This document shows positions 10,822 through 19,397 of a DNA stretch of 48,498 nt, piece by piece. Below the pieces are notes generated by a model that had not been told where the DNA came from, searched no databases, and worked only from the letters and a program-made list of their open reading frames with translations. The position numbers were made by a program, and so were the translations under genes. Within the stretch, counting starts at the first letter, position 1, and each line of letters opens with the position of its first letter. This stretch comes from Candidatus Saccharimonadota bacterium (GTDB lineage: Bacteria > Patescibacteriota > Saccharimonadia > Saccharimonadales > Saccharimonadaceae): the NCBI GenBank assembly GCA_017561835.1, contig JAFZBJ010000025.1, forward strand, positions 1 through 48,498, written 5' to 3'.

Positions 10822-10895
10822 TGGAGGCACCGACCGGAATTGAACCGGTGTACGCGGTTTTGCAGACCGCTGCGTAACCACTCCGCCACAGTGCC
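10822..10895 (-). tRNA. tRNA-Cys(GCA)
   Basis: Acceptor GGCACTG against CGGTGCC, anticodon loop CTGCAAA (anticodon GCA), T loop TTCAATT and an encoded CCA. Its 3' terminal 11 bases are the ones repeated three times downstream. Confidence 0.95.
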
Positions 10896-10907
10896 GTACC
10901 TTGTTTT

Positions 10908-10916
10908 ATTTTATCA
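10908..10916 (-). promoter_or_regulatory. Promoter of tRNA-Cys
   Basis: TGA-TAAAAT, 12 bases before the tRNA. The TGA is also the stop codon of the GT8 gene. Confidence 0.45.
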
Positions 10917-11897
10917 TAGATCATCGTTTTTGATGAGAGGTTCTTTGGTTTTTGCGAGAGTTGCCGCCTTCTTAATCAAAGCCTCAAGCTGCGCTTCATT
11001 CAAACGCTTGTCTTCAACCGAATAGTTTTCTTTGCGGCGCAAGAGTTCATTATGGAAACCGGAGCGCCTAGCCGCTTCCCAGAAAATATCTTCACAATCT
11101 ACATCGTCATAATTCCACGGCTTCTTAAACAAGTTGAAGTGAATGAGCTTGGTGTCTTCCGGCAAATCGCCACGCACTGGTTGCATGTTCCATTTGGATT
11201 CGAGATGCAAAATTTTGCCGCGACAAATCACGTTCAAATAATCTTGGTCAGGAGCCACTAGATCCGCATCATATTTGTTGATCATGTTAACCATGCGTGA
11301 AAGGTAGTGCTCTTTGCGAAGGCCTTTAAGGTCTAGAAGTAGCACGCCCGAGTTAACGTATTCTTTGTATGGCACGCCCACGGCCTTGTTGACATATTCG
11401 CGGAACTCTGGTACCATTTCAACTTTTGGATCAACCAAAGCGCCCACGAGATTCCCCTTCAAATCTTTGTCATAAAGCTCGGCGATATCATCGAGCAAAA
11501 TTACATCACTATCGATGTAAATCGCTTTATTGTATTGTGGGAAAAGGCGCGCGATAAACGAGCGATAGTAGTAGACCGCGGACGAAAAGAAGTCGCCGCT
11601 GCCGGTACGAGTTGAACAATAACGAATAATCGCGCGTAGATACACGCTGTGGGTAATGCGGCGGAATTGAATTTCGCAGTTTCTAGTAACGAGATTGCGA
11701 AGTTTGTAGTAATTACGAAAACTAATGCCGTCGTGCAAAATAATGATGCGATAACGACGCTTTGGATTAGTATGGCGCGTGAGTGAGGCAATCGCACAAG
11801 CCGCATATGGCACAAAATCGTTATTGATGGTAATAAAAATCGGGACGACTTTGGCGTTTCTATTTAGTAGACTTTTTCCGGTATTGAAAATACTCAT
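10914..11897 (-). CDS. Family 8 glycosyltransferase (GT8)
   Basis: The 327-residue enzyme has a GT-A fold with the metal-binding DXD in AIYIDSDVILLDD, the GT8 acceptor-region motif YVNSGVLLLDL and PDQDYLN, followed by the distal KWNMQP/LIHFN elements. GT8 enzymes transfer galactose or glucose from UDP-sugars with retention, in bacteria usually onto lipopolysaccharide or other surface glycans. It has no signal peptide and probably works at the cytoplasmic membrane face. The basic, Arg-rich middle may contact phospholipid (inference). It is the last gene of a run with an acyltransferase-like protein and a second GT8, whose coding region it overlaps by 38 bases. Confidence 0.9.
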   Translation of the reverse strand: MSIFNTGKSLLNRNAKVVPIFITINNDFVPYAACAIASLTRHTNPKRRYRIIILHDGISFRNYYKLRNLVTRNCEIQFRRITHSVYLRAIIRYCSTRTGSGDFFSSAVYYYRSFIARLFPQYNKAIYIDSDVILLDDIAELYDKDLKGNLVGALVDPKVEMVPEFREYVNKAVGVPYKEYVNSGVLLLDLKGLRKEHYLSRMVNMINKYDADLVAPDQDYLNVICRGKILHLESKWNMQPVRGDLPEDTKLIHFNLFKKPWNYDDVDCEDIFWEAARRSGFHNELLRRKENYSVEDKRLNEAQLEALIKKAATLAKTKEPLIKNDDL

Positions 11898-12690
11898 AAC
11901 TGTTCTTCTTAGAATATTTTACCATAGAATCGTAAGCTTCTTTGGCTAACTTAGCGCGGTTTTCGTCATCTGAAAGTTTTGGATCTGGATAGAATGGGCC
12001 ATCAATATAAACCGTCATGTCTGGGCGAGCTTGGCCTTTTTTCTTGGACTTGTGATAGGTGGTCGTCATCGTGAAAACTGGCACATTGTTGCGGACTGGG
12101 TAGACGAACGAGCGGTCGCCCTGCGGGAACTGGCGAATCTTGGTAGCATATGGCCAAACGTGGGCCTCTGGATAAATCACCAGACACTTCTTTTGTTTGC
12201 CGATGCGGTAGTCAATGGCGGCGTGGAATTGCTCTTTTTGCTCCGGCGTAGAACCGAGCGGCATGATGCCAAGATATGGCAAAAACTTACCAACGCCCGG
12301 GATAAAGAGGTTGGCCGGGATTGAAATCGTGTAGATGTGGCGATCTGCAATGATGGCCGGCGAAAACGCATCATGAAATGGATTGGTATGGTTGGCGTAA
12401 ATCACATAGCCAGACTTCTTTACTTTTTTTAGTAGCTTGCGATTTTCAACCTTCATGTGCAAATAAAAGCGTGCATAATAACGAGCGAAAAGTTTGAACC
12501 CGCGATAGATAATTGCGGAATATAGTCTTACGAATGGATTTTTGTGGACATAAACGTATCCCTCTGGCAACTCAACGCGGCCAGATTTTTCCTGCTCTTT
12601 AGTTTTGATTGGATCGTCTTTTTCGGATTCGTAGTAAAAAACACGTTCAGACTCTGGAATATCCCCCTGGAACAACATGGCTTTGGCCAT
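11860..12690 (-). CDS. PlsC-like acyltransferase with altered catalytic motif
   Basis: The 276-residue protein matches lysophospholipid acyltransferases: NHTNPFHD (residues 100-107), a central GIMPLG and YPEAHVWPY (about 173-181). The family motif is NHX4D, but here five residues separate H101 and D107. The third motif is YPEAH rather than FPEGT, a variant I associate with some Firmicute-type enzymes. It would transfer an acyl chain to a glycerol- or sugar-linked phospholipid. The surrounding GT8 genes suggest the product is an acylated glycolipid for the envelope (inference). It overlaps the upstream GT8 stop by one base. Confidence 0.82.
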   Translation of the reverse strand: MAKAMLFQGDIPESERVFYYESEKDDPIKTKEQEKSGRVELPEGYVYVHKNPFVRLYSAIIYRGFKLFARYYARFYLHMKVENRKLLKKVKKSGYVIYANHTNPFHDAFSPAIIADRHIYTISIPANLFIPGVGKFLPYLGIMPLGSTPEQKEQFHAAIDYRIGKQKKCLVIYPEAHVWPYATKIRQFPQGDRSFVYPVRNNVPVFTMTTTYHKSKKKGQARPDMTVYIDGPFYPDPKLSDDENRAKLAKEAYDSMVKYSKKNSYEYFQYRKKSTK

Positions 12691-13505
12691 TAAAGATTCT
12701 CCTTTATTTTTTCGTACTCTTTAATTATATCATCATATTCGGTGAGCTTAAGGACTTTGTGGACCTTTTCAATCTGGTGCGGCTTAACTTTTTGAATATG
12801 AAAAACCGGGAAAAACTTGAAGTTGTTGGAAAAATGATGAAATACAGTGTCTTTCTTTGGTTTATCTTGTTGCTCGTTGTATTTGCGCGGCATTAGTTTA
12901 CGCTTTTTAATGACCTTGTTGAGTGCCGCTTGGTCTGCCAGCATCATACGACGTTTAGTGCAGAGTTCCACCGCACGTGGGAAGATGTGCGACTTTTCAC
13001 ACTCGGCCATATTAAACAGCAATACGCCGGAATTCATGTAGTCCTTTTTCGGGAAGTTGTAGCGATAAAAATGTTTGCCATAAATATCGAGCACGCCGGC
13101 CGCTTCGATACCGTCTAGATTCATGTTATAAAACTCCGCCGGATCTTTGCGGCAAAGCACATCGTAATCTAGGTAGAGTAAGCGATCTTTTGGCAGCTCT
13201 GGGATTTCATCAAGATAAAGCCTGAGCATCGAGCACGGCGTAAAATAAGATTTCATGTTGGCTTTAGGAAGACGGCGTTTAAAAATCTCCGTGGCATCAA
13301 TCATGCGTACAAAACTTGTTTTCGCGCCTTCTTTTACGATTTTGTCGAGAGTATTTATGGTTTTGCTAGTTAGCGGCTTGGAGTTTTGATAATTAATTGT
13401 GAGCACATAAATATGCAGCGGCTCTTTGACGTGCTTTACTAGCGACAGAATCGCCATCGCCAGACCATCCTTAATCCCCTCATCACCACAGAATAATATA
13501 TTCAT
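12690..13505 (-). CDS. Second family 8 glycosyltransferase
   Basis: The 271-residue protein has the GT8 layout: an N-terminal MNILFCGDEG nucleotide-sugar region, a DXD in LLYLDYDVLCRKDP, YMNSGVLLFNM and a distal HHFSNNFKFF. It differs clearly from the GT8 at 10914 (shorter, acidic linker, Lys-rich C-terminus), so it probably adds a different sugar or acts at a different step. Its start overlaps the YgjV-type stop by four bases, giving a tightly packed four-gene operon: YgjV, GT8, acyltransferase, GT8. Confidence 0.88.
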   Translation of the reverse strand: MNILFCGDEGIKDGLAMAILSLVKHVKEPLHIYVLTINYQNSKPLTSKTINTLDKIVKEGAKTSFVRMIDATEIFKRRLPKANMKSYFTPCSMLRLYLDEIPELPKDRLLYLDYDVLCRKDPAEFYNMNLDGIEAAGVLDIYGKHFYRYNFPKKDYMNSGVLLFNMAECEKSHIFPRAVELCTKRRMMLADQAALNKVIKKRKLMPRKYNEQQDKPKKDTVFHHFSNNFKFFPVFHIQKVKPHQIEKVHKVLKLTEYDDIIKEYEKIKENL

Positions 13506-14023
13506 TTTGCCTTCTTTTTTATGATGTCATATTTGATAATCGCCGCGGCGTTGATCACTGAAAAAACTATGCAGCTAATCGCTCCCACATATTGTCCAAA
13601 GTGAAAATTGTATGGGATCCAAACCATCACAGCTGCGAGATTAAGCAGGCGTAACCAAAACCCTTTAGACACTAGTGCAAGCGGGAATAATATACCTGCT
13701 GCAATCGGCAAAATATCCCAAGCGAACGTGGCAGTAATGATTAGAATGGTACATGGGATTATAGTATATAGTGCGATCAGCCAGATTGGATACTTATCGG
13801 ACTTCTTCTCCCAGAAGTAGTTGATAATAGTTTCAATTACAAAAACGACAAGAATGATCGTTCCCGCAACGGCACCAAGTAAGCCTGTGGCGACAGCACA
13901 AAGAATATTGCCAGCGATAAAAAATAATAGGGTTTTTCTTTTGTCTTTTGAAACAATACCAAACGAATTAACCAGTGTGCCAAAGCCGTTAATAACTTGA
14001 GCGATAATGGCTATAATACTCAT
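13502..14023 (-). CDS. YgjV-family inner membrane protein (second)
   Basis: The 173-residue protein has about five transmembrane helices. IIAQVINGFGTLVNSFGIVSKDKRKTLLFFIAGNILCAV fits the Imp-YgjV family, whose function is unknown. It is the first gene of the glycolipid-type operon, so it might help move or present a lipid or sugar intermediate (inference from position only). ATG 14023 lies seven bases after TGT-TATACT. Confidence 0.8.
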   Translation of the reverse strand: MSIIAIIAQVINGFGTLVNSFGIVSKDKRKTLLFFIAGNILCAVATGLLGAVAGTIILVVFVIETIINYFWEKKSDKYPIWLIALYTIIPCTILIITATFAWDILPIAAGILFPLALVSKGFWLRLLNLAAVMVWIPYNFHFGQYVGAISCIVFSVINAAAIIKYDIIKKKAK

Positions 14024-14039
14024 ATTTTTAAGTATAACA
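14024..14039 (-). promoter_or_regulatory. Extended -10, predicted leaderless start of YgjV-GT8 operon
   Basis: TGT-TATACT (14031-14039) ends seven bases before ATG 14023. Confidence 0.55.
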
Positions 14040-14069
14040 AAAAAGAGCGAGCTTTGCTACTCGCCCCAG

Positions 14070-14100
14070 TAAAAACCCCTCGCCATTGGCGAGGGGTGCG
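14070..14100 (-). terminator. Intrinsic terminator after the 14104-14706 gene
   Basis: Stem ACCCCTCGCC/GGCGAGGGGT (14075-14084, 14088-14097) followed on the minus strand by TTTTTAC. Confidence 0.88.
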
Positions 14101-14103
14101 TGA

Positions 14104-14706
14104 CTAGAGCTCTCTTGTATCATAGGCGTCAAATGACGTGATTTCGCCGCCAGTACAATCCCATCGAATCCTGAGATTCCCCTCCTGGAGAGCATCAAAG
14201 ACAACGATGTCTTCCTTATTCTTGAGCAGCGGTTCAACGTCTTCCTTTGACTTGAATACCCAGTGCCCATCAGAGATCTTCACCGCATATTCCGGCCGAA
14301 CAAACTGCTTTACGATGCTGTCCAGATCCTTGTCGTAGGTGATATTGCGCGGATTGCACAATTCATACCAGGTTTCGCGCGGTATCACTCGCTCGAGGCA
14401 CGGGTCGTAGACATACTCTTCCCCCTGATAGGGGAACACTATCCACGAACTCATTTGGTTATTTTTCACATCGAAGCCATCAAGCGGTAACGTATTAATC
14501 GTGCCGCATACCCGACGGCTTGCCGGGAACAGGGCCAACACCGCTAAAGCGGTAACGTAATTTGCATTTGTCCAATGCTTGCGCAGATAATTCTGCTTCA
14601 GATTGGATTGTCTGCCGTTCTTATTGGTAAGACGTATTCTTTCAATCCTACCCCAAAAGAAGGATTCTGCCAGAACTATTTTTGACTTCATGCTGAGATC
14701 GGTCAT
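14104..14706 (-). CDS. Hypothetical 200-residue protein
   Basis: I do not recognise this protein (MTDLSMKSKIVLAESFFWGR...). A central segment, YPYQGEEYVYDPC-like with preceding SSWIVF, and an early N..YVTALAVLALFP helix faintly suggest a transglutaminase/NlpC-like fold; no catalytic triad can be assigned with confidence. The frame is open upstream, but ATG 14706 is set by AGGAGGT seven bases before it. The leader AGGAGGTACCTTACATG matches that of the frameshifted gene at 35280 almost base for base. It has its own consensus promoter and terminator, so it is a single-gene unit. Confidence 0.65.
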   Translation of the reverse strand: MTDLSMKSKIVLAESFFWGRIERIRLTNKNGRQSNLKQNYLRKHWTNANYVTALAVLALFPASRRVCGTINTLPLDGFDVKNNQMSSWIVFPYQGEEYVYDPCLERVIPRETWYELCNPRNITYDKDLDSIVKQFVRPEYAVKISDGHWVFKSKEDVEPLLKNKEDIVVFDALQEGNLRIRWDCTGGEITSFDAYDTREL

Positions 14707-14752
14707 GTAAGGTACCTCCTGAAAATGTAGCTCGGTATAAACCGGCACATAT

Positions 14753-14781
14753 ATTATAACACATTCTCTGTAAAATATCAA
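14753..14781 (-). promoter_or_regulatory. Promoter of the 14104-14706 gene
   Basis: TTGATA (14776-14781), 17-base spacer, TATAAT (14753-14758) with upstream TG. Confidence 0.8.
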
Positions 14782-14801
14782 TACTAATCTAGTTGAAACC
14801 A

Positions 14802-14825
14802 CAAAAAATGACCCTTAGGTCATTT
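14802..14825 (-). terminator. Terminator of tRNA-Leu
   Basis: Stem AAATGACC/GGTCATTT (14806-14813, 14818-14825) then TTTTTTGTGG on the minus strand. Confidence 0.75.
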
Positions 14826-14828
14826 CGT

Positions 14829-14913
14829 TGGTGCCCCGGATGAGACTTGAACTCATATGGATTTCTCCATTCGATTTTAAGTCGAACGCGTATACCAATT
14901 CCGCCACCGGGGC
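14829..14913 (-). tRNA. tRNA-Leu(TAA)
   Basis: An 85-base class II tRNA with acceptor GCCCCGG/CCGGGGC, anticodon loop CTTAAAA (anticodon TAA), a long variable arm, T loop TTCAAGT and an encoded CCA. Confidence 0.95.
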
Positions 14914-14922
14914 TCGGAATAT

Positions 14923-14931
14923 ATTATACCA
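14923..14931 (-). promoter_or_regulatory. Promoter -10 of tRNA-Leu
   Basis: TGG-TATAAT, nine bases before the tRNA, immediately after the RNase J terminator. Confidence 0.55.
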
Positions 14932-14933
14932 CA

Positions 14934-14962
14934 AAAAGAGCCCCTCTAGGGGGCGCTTTTTA
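14934..14962 (-). terminator. Terminator of the RNase J gene
   Basis: On the minus strand AGCGCCCCCTAGAGGGGCTC is followed by TTTTTG. The stem begins at the gene's stop codon. Confidence 0.75.
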
Positions 14963-17089
14963 GACTTTATTGATGACCGGAATCACGATCGGCGTGTGGC
15001 CAGTCGCATCAAAGAGGATGTGCGTAATATCTTCCTTGATTTCCTCTTTTAAGACCTTCATTTCTGGGTCGGTAGAGATCGACTTGTCGGTCTTTTGGCG
15101 AAGATAATGACGAATCTTGCCAATCAACTCCTCGGAGTTATCGAGATAAATAAACGCACGCGATACGATGTCTGGCGTCTTGAGAAGGTGGCCAGTTTTC
15201 TTGTTCAAAGTGAGGACGATTACGAAAATACCTTCGCGTGAAATATGGATACGATCTTTAATCACGGCTTCGTGCACTGGTTGGTCGGCATCGTCGTATA
15301 GCTTGTTGCCAACGTGAATGCGGCCGGCTTTGCGAAGTTTTTTCTCTTTGGTGAATTCCACCACGTCGCCATCGTCAGCGATCAAAATGTTGTCTTTTGG
15401 AATACCAATCACATTTTCGGCCATCTCGGCGTTGTGCTGAAGCATGTAAAACTCGCCGTGGTATGGCATATAGGTGGTCGGGTGAAGACGAGTGACAAAA
15501 TCTACATGGTCTTCGTAGTAGGCGTGGCCAGAAAGGTGAAGCGGGCCAATGTTGGTGAGGTGGGTTTTGCCGTTTTGAATCACCTGGGCACCCTCACGAA
15601 GCAGGCCATCCACAGTAGAAACCACGTGCGGCTCGTTGCCTGGAATTGGGTTAGATGAGAACACAATAGTATCAGTAGATTTGATTTTGATGAACTTGTG
15701 CGCGCCGGTCACCATGCGGTTTAATACAGCGTTAAGCTCGCCTTGAGAACCGGTACAAACGATACAAACTTTTTCGTCTGGCAACTTGATGATGTCTTCC
15801 ATCTTCATAATGGTGTCTTTTGGCACCTTGATGGACTTAGCGCGGAGTGCGACTTCTACGTTGTTAATCATCGAGAAACCAGAGAATGCAACCTTGCGGC
15901 CGCGAGCGGCGGCTTCTTTCAAAATCAATTCAATACGTGAAATCTGTGACGAAAAACAGGAGATAATCACACGACCATTGGCGTAGTGATCCATCACTTT
16001 GCCGAGACTGTCGCCGACGTCAAATTCGGAGTGTGGGTGGCGGCCTGGCGAGTCGATATTAGTGGACTCGTTGAGCATGAGATCAATTCCCTCATTTTTG
16101 ACGATTTCATCAATGCGCTCGTAGTCGGTTTGGCGGCCCATTGGGTTTTCCTCATGGCGCCAGTCGCCAGAAAGATAAATCAAACCGTTTGGCGTGCGTA
16201 CCACAATAGCGGTATTGCCCGGAATGGAGTGCAAGGTATGGATAAATTCAACGGAAAGATGCTCGGAAACCTGGAATTTTTCGTGTTTAAACGGATCGAC
16301 AACTTGATAGTTTAAATCTGGCACATCTTCGAGCTCAGACATTTGTTTTTTAATCATACCAATCGTAAAATCGGTGCCATAAATTGGGATCAAAGGATTA
16401 AATTGTGGCAGCAAATGGCGGCAGGCGCCGATGTGGTCAAGGTGAGCGTGGGTGAACAAAATCGCCTTCACGTTTTTCATGTTGTCTTCAAGATATTTAA
16501 TATCTGGGATCATGTAGTTAACGCCAGGATAATCCTCACCGGCAAAGAGTACGCCCATATCGATCACTATCATTTCGGATTTGTACTCGATGATGGTCAT
16601 ATTTTTACCAATGCCGAACTCGCCGAGACCGCCGATTGGGATAATGCGGACAGCGTCTGGATCAGGACGGGCGGATTTAAGCTTGGCGTTTGTGACTTGT
16701 TCGCCATTATAGCCATTGTAACGAGATTTGTTTACTGGCACACCGATAATGTGTTGCGTAGCCTGCGCGTTAACATCTTGGCTAAGCATGCGCTGGTGGT
16801 GCACCATCTCGCCTTTTTTGGTGCTCACAGAAAGATTAACCTTACGAGCTTCGGCTTCGCTTTTGGCTTTGGATTTCGCAGTTTCTTTGACGGTTTTAGT
16901 GGCCTTTGTGGCTTTTGCGGCAGCTTTTTTGGCTGGTTTTGCCACGAGTTTAGCATCTTTGCCACCCGGCGCGAAATTTGAATTAAAATTGCGTTTTTGT
17001 GCCTCTTCAAATTGTTTTTTGATGTCCGGCAACCTCTCAGCACGCATCTTTAAAAGACGCGCACGGCGTTCTTCTTCTTTTAAGTTCAT
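14960..17089 (-). CDS. rnj: Ribonuclease J with long basic leader
   Basis: The 709-residue metallo-beta-lactamase/beta-CASP ribonuclease carries the metal motif THAHLDHIG, SGDWRHE, LNESTN, HPHSE, a beta-CASP core and PYHGEFYML, then the C-terminal domain. RNase J degrades and matures RNA by endonucleolytic cutting and 5'-3' exonuclease action. Usual length is about 550-560 residues; the extra ~145 at the N-terminus are Lys/Ala-rich (AKPAKKAAAKATKATKT region) and low in complexity, as in actinobacterial and CPR homologues, probably an RNA-binding or disordered tail. AAAGGAACTTA precedes ATG 17089. It is a single-gene unit. Confidence 0.95.
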   Translation of the reverse strand: MNLKEEERRARLLKMRAERLPDIKKQFEEAQKRNFNSNFAPGGKDAKLVAKPAKKAAAKATKATKTVKETAKSKAKSEAEARKVNLSVSTKKGEMVHHQRMLSQDVNAQATQHIIGVPVNKSRYNGYNGEQVTNAKLKSARPDPDAVRIIPIGGLGEFGIGKNMTIIEYKSEMIVIDMGVLFAGEDYPGVNYMIPDIKYLEDNMKNVKAILFTHAHLDHIGACRHLLPQFNPLIPIYGTDFTIGMIKKQMSELEDVPDLNYQVVDPFKHEKFQVSEHLSVEFIHTLHSIPGNTAIVVRTPNGLIYLSGDWRHEENPMGRQTDYERIDEIVKNEGIDLMLNESTNIDSPGRHPHSEFDVGDSLGKVMDHYANGRVIISCFSSQISRIELILKEAAARGRKVAFSGFSMINNVEVALRAKSIKVPKDTIMKMEDIIKLPDEKVCIVCTGSQGELNAVLNRMVTGAHKFIKIKSTDTIVFSSNPIPGNEPHVVSTVDGLLREGAQVIQNGKTHLTNIGPLHLSGHAYYEDHVDFVTRLHPTTYMPYHGEFYMLQHNAEMAENVIGIPKDNILIADDGDVVEFTKEKKLRKAGRIHVGNKLYDDADQPVHEAVIKDRIHISREGIFVIVLTLNKKTGHLLKTPDIVSRAFIYLDNSEELIGKIRHYLRQKTDKSISTDPEMKVLKEEIKEDITHILFDATGHTPIVIPVINKV

Positions 17090-17128
17090 TAAGTTCCTTT
17101 TTTATTACAAGTAGAAAATAGTAACCTA

Positions 17129-17157
17129 ATTATACCAAAACCTGGCCAAAAGCGCAA
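17129..17157 (-). promoter_or_regulatory. Promoter of the RNase J gene
   Basis: TTGCGC (17152-17157), 17-base spacer, TATAAT (17129-17134) with TGG upstream. The leader is about 30 bases. Confidence 0.7.
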
Positions 17158-17160
17158 CGA

Positions 17161-18474
17161 TTATTCGCCGCCTTCGTGAGTCGTGATGATATTTTTGTCG
17201 AGAGAAACACCACTGCCCTTCAAGAGTTGAATGGCATATTCTGGGTACGGGAAGTAGATATCTTTTTGTTCAACACGCACTTCTACGCGGCGATATAGCT
17301 CGTTGGCTCTACCGGTAGAATCGATGCTGGTTTGAACATTTTTAAGCTGGAGTTTGTCATTGGTGGCTTCGTCTTGTGCAGAGTACGATTCGGTGCTACA
17401 AACCTCGTCGCTACAAACTTCAAGAGCGAAGTCGGTATCTGGTTTTTGATATGGCAAAGAAACGACAAAGATGAATGTGTCTTCATTACGTTCGCCGCCG
17501 ACTGGTTGCGGAATCTCGATTGATACGGAACAAGCAAACTCGGTGTTAGCGTTTTCTGGACAATACACAGCATATGGTACGTTCTTAACGGTTTTGTCGT
17601 TGGATTTTACGAAGCCTTCTGCTGCAGTAATTGCGTTATCAGATGTTACGTCAATGTGGCTAGAATTGCTGTTGTCGTGGCCGCCTTCAGTTCTTTGAAT
17701 GGTGGTTGGTACTAGGAACAAAGTGCCGCGGTTCGTGGCGTTCCCTACGGATTGTTCAAATTGTTCTAGCGTGAAGTTTTCTGCGGTTTGCAACATTTGA
17801 ATTGAGATGACTGGTGGAACCGGGATCACATTGCTTTGTAGCTCTGGGAACAAAAGATTTGAACCACTTTCCGAGAATAGCGTCTTAGTGGCAGTGTTAC
17901 CGTCTTTATCTGAATACCAGCTCAATCTGATAGATTTAACGTCCTTAACGCTGGCGTTTTCAAGGTGAACTTGAATCACGCGCGACGAGCTTGCTGACGT
18001 CATGTTCGAACGATAATCATCGAGCACTGAATTGGTTTTTACACACGTGTAGGCTTGTTGCATATTGTTTTTGGAGCCACCACTACTTTCAGTGGTTTCT
18101 TCCACTAGGACCTCGCCAGACTCGCCTTTGCCAATACGTGACAAAATATGTGCAACCGTATCGCAGCCGCTAAAATCTGGGTGATTAATATAATAAATAA
18201 TCTCTGGGCAAGTCACAGGGCCGGATGCGCTAGGAATTTGTTCGGTGTAGCCCTGAGCGATACATTTTTGATAGTTCAGAATAGCAGCCTTGGCATCTTC
18301 AACACCGGCGAGTGCGGAGTCATAGGCGGATTGCGAAAGATCATTGTTGGCTGTGCGAGCCATCTCGGTAAGGATAATCGTCACGAAACTCACCACGATA
18401 ACGCTAAGTAAGAGCGTGGTGAATGCCACAATGTAGAATGATGCGGCGCCGGTCTTAGTATGAATCTTTTGCAT
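17161..18474 (-). CDS. PilX-like type IV pilus assembly protein
   Basis: The 437-residue protein begins MQKIHTKTGAASFYIVAFTT, with one long hydrophobic N-terminal helix (about 8-36) followed by the TARTANNDLSQSAYDSALAGVEDA segment typical of PilX-like N-terminal domains. A large extracytoplasmic region follows with about nine cysteines that could form disulphides. Such proteins act with minor pseudopilins at the pilus tip in assembly, adhesion or DNA uptake. ATG 18474 is chosen: GGAG lies before it and it starts two bases after the previous gene's stop. It is the third pilus-type gene in a row. Confidence 0.78.
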   Translation of the reverse strand: MQKIHTKTGAASFYIVAFTTLLLSVIVVSFVTIILTEMARTANNDLSQSAYDSALAGVEDAKAAILNYQKCIAQGYTEQIPSASGPVTCPEIIYYINHPDFSGCDTVAHILSRIGKGESGEVLVEETTESSGGSKNNMQQAYTCVKTNSVLDDYRSNMTSASSSRVIQVHLENASVKDVKSIRLSWYSDKDGNTATKTLFSESGSNLLFPELQSNVIPVPPVISIQMLQTAENFTLEQFEQSVGNATNRGTLFLVPTTIQRTEGGHDNSNSSHIDVTSDNAITAAEGFVKSNDKTVKNVPYAVYCPENANTEFACSVSIEIPQPVGGERNEDTFIFVVSLPYQKPDTDFALEVCSDEVCSTESYSAQDEATNDKLQLKNVQTSIDSTGRANELYRRVEVRVEQKDIYFPYPEYAIQLLKGSGVSLDKNIITTHEGGE

Positions 18475-18475
18475 T

Positions 18476-19378
18476 TTATTCTCCGCTTGCCTGAATGGCA
18501 AAGTTAAATTTATTTATAGCACAATAATCCGTTGTCGTAGAAGTGTATTCGCTTGGTGGCGCGCAATAATCGCCATCCGCATTAATATTGATGCCTCCGC
18601 GCACGGTGGCTAGGATGAAGTACCCGGAATACAATACGTTGCGCGTAAGCCTGTCTTGCGCTGGGCGAGCTACCGCTAGGCCATAAATCGCGAGATCGAA
18701 TTCGTTGCCCGGGTTTAATAATTCCACTGGCACATCCGTTACAAGGCCATAGCTGGATATATCAATCTCGTTTGAGAACTGCGTAAGCCCAACACTATAA
18801 TTACTGTCGCCAACTCCATCCGAACTTCCGCTTAAAGTCATCGCCACACAAACCGAGCGCGATGGGTCGTTCAGCTTAAGAAAACGAAAATTATCAATCG
18901 ATTTTTGTGCGCCGCTGCTATCCTTATAAATCAGTTTAATTGACGGTAGGCTGACGCCGTGTTCGCCACTAAAATAATATCCGCTATTCCAAATATACGA
19001 GTAGGTACCCGTACAAAACGCGCCTTGTACCGGCATCGTACCAATAGCTTCGCTATTTAAAGTAATCTCTGCGCTGCGGCTAAGCGACACGAAATTTTGC
19101 GCCTTGTCGTTTTCGCAGCTTTCGCGAATTGCCCCATCGCTGTAGGTCGATCCGCAAAGGTCGGTAAGACTTTTTGCCGACGAGTTAGTGATGGAGCTTT
19201 TGATGTCGCTAATCAAATTCATGCCGATAGTATTAACTTGTTTGATGGTGAGACCGCGTTGATAGGCTGCAATAATATTGGTGGTGAGTACGGTAATTGT
19301 AATCGACAAAATCGCAATAAAAGCAATCGAAATAGATAACTCGACAAGTGTAAAACCAGCCTTAAAACGCTTAAGCAT
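18476..19378 (-). CDS. Minor pseudopilin (PilW-like)
   Basis: The 300-residue protein starts MLKRFKAGFTLVELSISIAF, a class III prepilin signal: basic leader, Gly before the cleavage point, F+1 and E+5, then a ~20-residue hydrophobic helix. The long C-terminal region has paired cysteines (CGSTYSDG...SCENDK; YCAPPSEY...YCAINK). The size and gene order (short pseudopilin, PilW-like, PilX-like) match minor pilin clusters. It is processed by prepilin peptidase, whose gene is not in this window. It starts six bases after TGC-TATAAT. Confidence 0.85.
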   Translation of the reverse strand: MLKRFKAGFTLVELSISIAFIAILSITITVLTTNIIAAYQRGLTIKQVNTIGMNLISDIKSSITNSSAKSLTDLCGSTYSDGAIRESCENDKAQNFVSLSRSAEITLNSEAIGTMPVQGAFCTGTYSYIWNSGYYFSGEHGVSLPSIKLIYKDSSGAQKSIDNFRFLKLNDPSRSVCVAMTLSGSSDGVGDSNYSVGLTQFSNEIDISSYGLVTDVPVELLNPGNEFDLAIYGLAVARPAQDRLTRNVLYSGYFILATVRGGININADGDYCAPPSEYTSTTTDYCAINKFNFAIQASGE

Positions 19379-19393
19379 AAGCTTATTATAGCA
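19379..19393 (-). promoter_or_regulatory. Extended -10, predicted leaderless start of the PilW-like gene
   Basis: TGC-TATAAT (19385-19393) ends six bases before ATG 19378. It lies next to the end of the upstream pseudopilin gene. Confidence 0.65.
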
Positions 19394-19397
19394 TAAC

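Noticed and set aside
16343-16981. 212-codon plus-strand ORF
   Set aside because: It lies fully inside the RNase J gene on the opposite strand and has no domain or ribosome site.
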